A stretch of DNA of 64,000 nucleotides, from the NCBI GenBank assembly GCA_050744325.1, contig JBOGHK010000168.1, positions 3,013-67,012 of the forward strand, in the 5' to 3' direction. Origin of the DNA: DASXTK01 sp050744325 (GTDB taxonomy: Bacteria; Actinomycetota; Acidimicrobiia; Acidimicrobiales; VFJN01). Numbering within the stretch: the stretch's first letter is position 1; the number at the start of each line of letters is the position of its first letter. The notes under the pieces are model-generated. The model saw only the letters and a list, made by a program, of their open reading frames with translations, was not told the origin of the DNA and ran no database searches. Shown here one piece after another: positions 61,478 through 64,000 of the stretch. The translations under genes were made by a program, and so were the position numbers.

Positions 61478-62218
61478 TCAGCTCACGAGCAGGTCGAGCT
61501 CCTCGAACTTGCGGAAGATGCCGGCCTTGGACAGTGCCACCTCCTCGTCGGCGGGATCGCGGGGGAACGGCAGGTCGATCTCGATGTCGTCGACCACCCG
61601 CCCGCCCTTCGCGAACACGACCACGCGGTTGGACAGCTCCACCGCCTCGCCTACGTCATGGGTGACGAAGACCACGGTCTTGCCGGTCTGTGCCCACATG
61701 TCGTGCAGCTCACGGCGCAACGACCGGGCGGTGATCGCGTCGAGGTGGCTGAACGGCTCGTCCATGAACAGGACGTCGGGCTCGATCGAGAATGCCCGAG
61801 CGATGCCGACCCGCTGCTGCATGCCGCCCGACAGCTCGCCGGGGAACTTGTTGCCCTTGTCTCCCAGCTGCACCATGTCCAGGTAGCGCTGACAGCGCTC
61901 GCGGGTGGTGGGGGTCCGGTCCGGCTGGACGAAGAGCAGGTTGTCCATCACCGTCCGCCACGGCAACAGGCGCGCCGCCTGGAACACGTAGCCCGGGGCC
62001 GCGTCGTGGCCCTCCTGGGTGATGGCGACGATGCCGGTGGTCGGCGTCTCGATCCCGCTCAGGATGTTCAGCAGCGTCGACTTGCCGCAGCCGGAGGGAC
62101 CGACGATCGACACGAACACGTGGCCGCTGAGCGACAGGTTCACATCCTCGAGGGCGACCACCTTGTCGGTGCCGACACCGAACTCCTTGTGCAGGTTGCT
62201 GATCAGGATCTCTGCCAT
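61478..62218 (-). CDS. ABC transporter ATP-binding protein, SsuB/TauB/nitrate-type
   Basis: 246 residues from the ATG at 62218 with GAGGAC upstream; the longer upstream frame overlaps the permease and lacks a start context. Walker A GPSGCGKST, Q-loop VFQAARLLPWRTVMDN, signature LSGGMQQR, Walker B VLFMDEPFSHLD, switch VFVTHD. The LLPWRTVxxN segment marks the sulfonate/taurine/nitrate/aliphatic-acid branch. It serves the two downstream-numbered permeases. Confidence 0.95.
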   Translation of the reverse strand: MAEILISNLHKEFGVGTDKVVALEDVNLSLSGHVFVSIVGPSGCGKSTLLNILSGIETPTTGIVAITQEGHDAAPGYVFQAARLLPWRTVMDNLLFVQPDRTPTTRERCQRYLDMVQLGDKGNKFPGELSGGMQQRVGIARAFSIEPDVLFMDEPFSHLDAITARSLRRELHDMWAQTGKTVVFVTHDVGEAVELSNRVVVFAKGGRVVDDIEIDLPFPRDPADEEVALSKAGIFRKFEELDLLVS

Positions 62219-62246
62219 GTGGTCCTCACTCCTGTCGGTCCCGGCA

Positions 62247-63116
62247 TCACCGACCGGCCTGCATCGCCGGCACGCGAGTGGCGCCCTCGGTCTCGAAGGC
62301 CTCTTCGACGACGTCGGTAGCACCGGCGTCCGGCCGCCAACGGAACACCCGCTTCGCGGTCGTGTCGAAGACCAGCTTCTCGAACACCAGCGCGAACATC
62401 ATGAAGAAGAACGCGTAGCCGACGACGCCGTGGGCCCGGTGGGCGTCGTACCAGAACTTCATGGTCCATCCCGCGCCGTCCTGGCCGCCGAACACCTCGG
62501 CGACCACCAGCCCCTTCCACCCGAGCGCGAACGAGTAGCGGGCGGCGGCGAACATGAACGGCATCAGCGAGGGCAGCAGGACGTGCCGGGTGATCCTCGA
62601 CTGCTTCACCTGGTACGAGCGCGCCATGTCGAAGAGCTCGCGCGGTGTGTCCCGGACGCCCTCACGAACGTTGATGATCACGAACGGGATCCCGGTGAGG
62701 ACCACGCAGATGATCGGGCCGCTGTCCCCGAACCCGAAGGCCATGCTCACGAACAGGGCCCAGGCCAGGCTGGGCATCGCCAGGACCGCGACCACCCAGT
62801 CGTTGAAGAAGGCGTTGGCCCCGCGGGACAGCCCCATGGCCAGCCCGATGGCGGTGCCGAGGACCATGGCGATCAGCCACCCGGTCCCCAGGCGCTGCAA
62901 CGAGATCCAGAAGGTCGCGTAGACGCTCTCCGGTGCGAAGGTCTCGAACCGCACCTCGTCCCAGACGAAGTCGCGCACCTCCGAGGGCCGTGGCAGGACA
63001 TCCACGGCGAAGGGCCAGATCCCCTCGATGACGTCGATGCTGACCAGCCAGAAGCCCAGCACGGCCACCGGGAACAGCAGCCGCGCCGTGCGGGGCGACG
63101 TGAGGACCCGCATCAT
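62247..63116 (-). CDS. ABC transporter permease, SsuC/TauC type (first)
   Basis: 289 residues, about six helices, with the coupling loop ARSYQVKQSRITRHVLLPSL and the branch-typical FVIINVREGVRDTPRELFDM. Usually SsuC acts as a homodimer, but here two permease genes are adjacent (4-nt overlap), so a heterodimer is likely. The C-terminal ~35 residues after FDTTAKRVFRWRPDAG are a hydrophilic tail. Confidence 0.92.
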   Translation of the reverse strand: MMRVLTSPRTARLLFPVAVLGFWLVSIDVIEGIWPFAVDVLPRPSEVRDFVWDEVRFETFAPESVYATFWISLQRLGTGWLIAMVLGTAIGLAMGLSRGANAFFNDWVVAVLAMPSLAWALFVSMAFGFGDSGPIICVVLTGIPFVIINVREGVRDTPRELFDMARSYQVKQSRITRHVLLPSLMPFMFAAARYSFALGWKGLVVAEVFGGQDGAGWTMKFWYDAHRAHGVVGYAFFFMMFALVFEKLVFDTTAKRVFRWRPDAGATDVVEEAFETEGATRVPAMQAGR

Positions 63117-63958
63117 GGCGCCGTCAACGCCCGACGCCAGCGGAAGAAGCGGCGTTCGATCTGTTCGAGCACCACCTTCTCCAGGAACAGGGCGAGCACG
63201 TAGAAGGCCAGGATCCAGGTGAGGAACACGTCGAGCTGGAACAGCTGTTGGGCGACCCGCAGCTCGAAGCCGATCCCGGTGGACGAGGCGAAGACCTCGG
63301 TGAGGACCACGATCTTCCAGGCGATCGAGAAGCCGAAGCGCACGCCGGTGAAGATGTAGGGCGCCAGGTGGGGGATGACGATCTGGCGGTTCCGCTTCAC
63401 CACACCGACCCGGAAGGCCCTGCTCATGTCGATGAGGTCCTTGGGCAGGGCCTTGATGCCCTCGTGCACGTTGACGGTGACGAGAGCGAACGTCGTGAGC
63501 ACGACGGCGATCAGCGGACCGGCCGTCCGGTTGCCGAAGACGATCGCGGTGATCAGTGCCCAGATGAGCCCCGGCGTGGTGATGCCGATGAGCACGGCGT
63601 CACGGAAGAAGCCTTCCAGCCACCGGTTCTGCATCAGGATGCCGACCGCCAGGCCGACGACGAAGGACAGCGCGAAGCCCACGGCGATCCGGCCCAGCGT
63701 GGCCTGGAAGGCGGATGGCATGTCGCCCTCCGCCCAGATCTCACCGAAGGTGTCGACCACCTTGCTCGGCGCCGGGAGGAGCTGCTCGCGCATCCAGCGG
63801 CCCGAGGCGTATTCCCAGAGTCCCAGCACGAAGATGTAGCCGAGGATCCGCCAGAACCAGGTCACGAGGAGGTCACGGCGGCGCGCCCGGCGGACGATCT
63901 CCTCCTCGGTGATCCGGGCCTCCCCGGGGCTGTCATCGACCGTGATGGTCGCCGCCAC
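63113..63958 (-). CDS. ABC transporter permease, SsuC/TauC type (second)
   Basis: 281 residues, about six helices after the N-terminal LLVTWFWRILGYIFVLGLWE. Coupling-loop segment SRAFRVGVVKRNRQIVIPHL and VTVNVHEGIKALPKDLIDMS parallel the other permease, and both end with the same RRFFRWRR/KRVFRWRP-type tail, so they arose by duplication. The operon continues out of the window, where a binding protein is expected. Confidence 0.92.
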   Translation of the reverse strand: MAATITVDDSPGEARITEEEIVRRARRRDLLVTWFWRILGYIFVLGLWEYASGRWMREQLLPAPSKVVDTFGEIWAEGDMPSAFQATLGRIAVGFALSFVVGLAVGILMQNRWLEGFFRDAVLIGITTPGLIWALITAIVFGNRTAGPLIAVVLTTFALVTVNVHEGIKALPKDLIDMSRAFRVGVVKRNRQIVIPHLAPYIFTGVRFGFSIAWKIVVLTEVFASSTGIGFELRVAQQLFQLDVFLTWILAFYVLALFLEKVVLEQIERRFFRWRRALTAP

Positions 63959-64000
63959 ACCTACCTCCTCTCACCAGATGTCCGACGACCGCGGCACGTG

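Overview
The window is a dense, very GC-rich bacterial chromosome segment. Short intergenic gaps, frequent 4-nt ATGA/GTGA overlaps, GTG starts, a DUF222/HNH endonuclease, a HemD-winged-helix fusion, a Methyltransf_19 (DUF574) protein, LLM flavin oxidoreductases and two sugar ABC importers without their own ATPase all point to an actinobacterium. An Acidimicrobiia-like lineage is my best guess. That assignment is inference; there is no rRNA or other phylogenetic marker here apart from metG.

Layout. 0-3.2 kb: the 3' part of an FG-GAP/ASPIC-UnbV protein overlapping a vanadium-haloperoxidase-like gene. 3.3-6.3 kb: a HemD-winged-helix protein convergent with, and overlapping, a siroheme nitrite/sulfite reductase. 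6.5-7.4 kb: an unknown membrane-anchored secreted protein. 7.5-17.3 kb: a xyloside module (binding protein and two permeases on the minus strand; LacI regulator, GH3 glycosidase, xylose isomerase and xylulokinase on the plus strand) around a perfect 14-bp palindrome. 17.3-19 kb: a DUF574 methyltransferase and an RHH/Doc toxin-antitoxin pair. 19-25.2 kb: an alpha-glucoside module (LacI, GH13, binding protein, two permeases). 25.2-29.1 kb: NarK and an assimilatory nitrate reductase. 29.5-31.2 kb: a DUF222/HNH gene and a decayed gene. 31.4-39.2 kb: SDR, acyl-CoA ligase, FAD-dependent oxidoreductase, cyclase-family hydrolase and LLM monooxygenase, which look like a lipid/terpenoid/steroid-type catabolic set, with a decayed DUF222 gene between them. 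39.3-48.2 kb: mostly envelope and housekeeping genes (membrane protein, metG, acyltransferase, CPBP protease, one FtsX-type permease with two ATPases).

48.3-64 kb is the most unusual part. It holds four catabolic operons arranged as two divergent pairs, plus an SsuBC/TauBC-type ABC importer that runs to the window end. The enzymes are a D-2-hydroxyacid dehydrogenase, two ACMSD-like amidohydrolases, a cupin, an Ldh2-family dehydrogenase, a fumarylacetoacetase-family hydrolase, three Gfo/Idh/MocA oxidoreductases, an M24 protein with an altered metal site, a DRE-TIM (HMG-CoA lyase/isopropylmalate synthase-like) lyase, and a compact PEP-synthase/rifampicin-phosphotransferase-like dikinase. Both divergent promoter regions carry paired AT-rich motifs of related sequence (TGCACTATATATSATSCA-like), so they look like one regulon degrading an unidentified imported carboxylate or cyclic compound. 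I cannot assign it to a known pathway.

A second theme is minisatellite-like, in-frame repeat insertion in otherwise ordinary enzymes (nitrate reductase, acyl-CoA ligase, FAD oxidoreductase) and a repeat array between two convergent genes.
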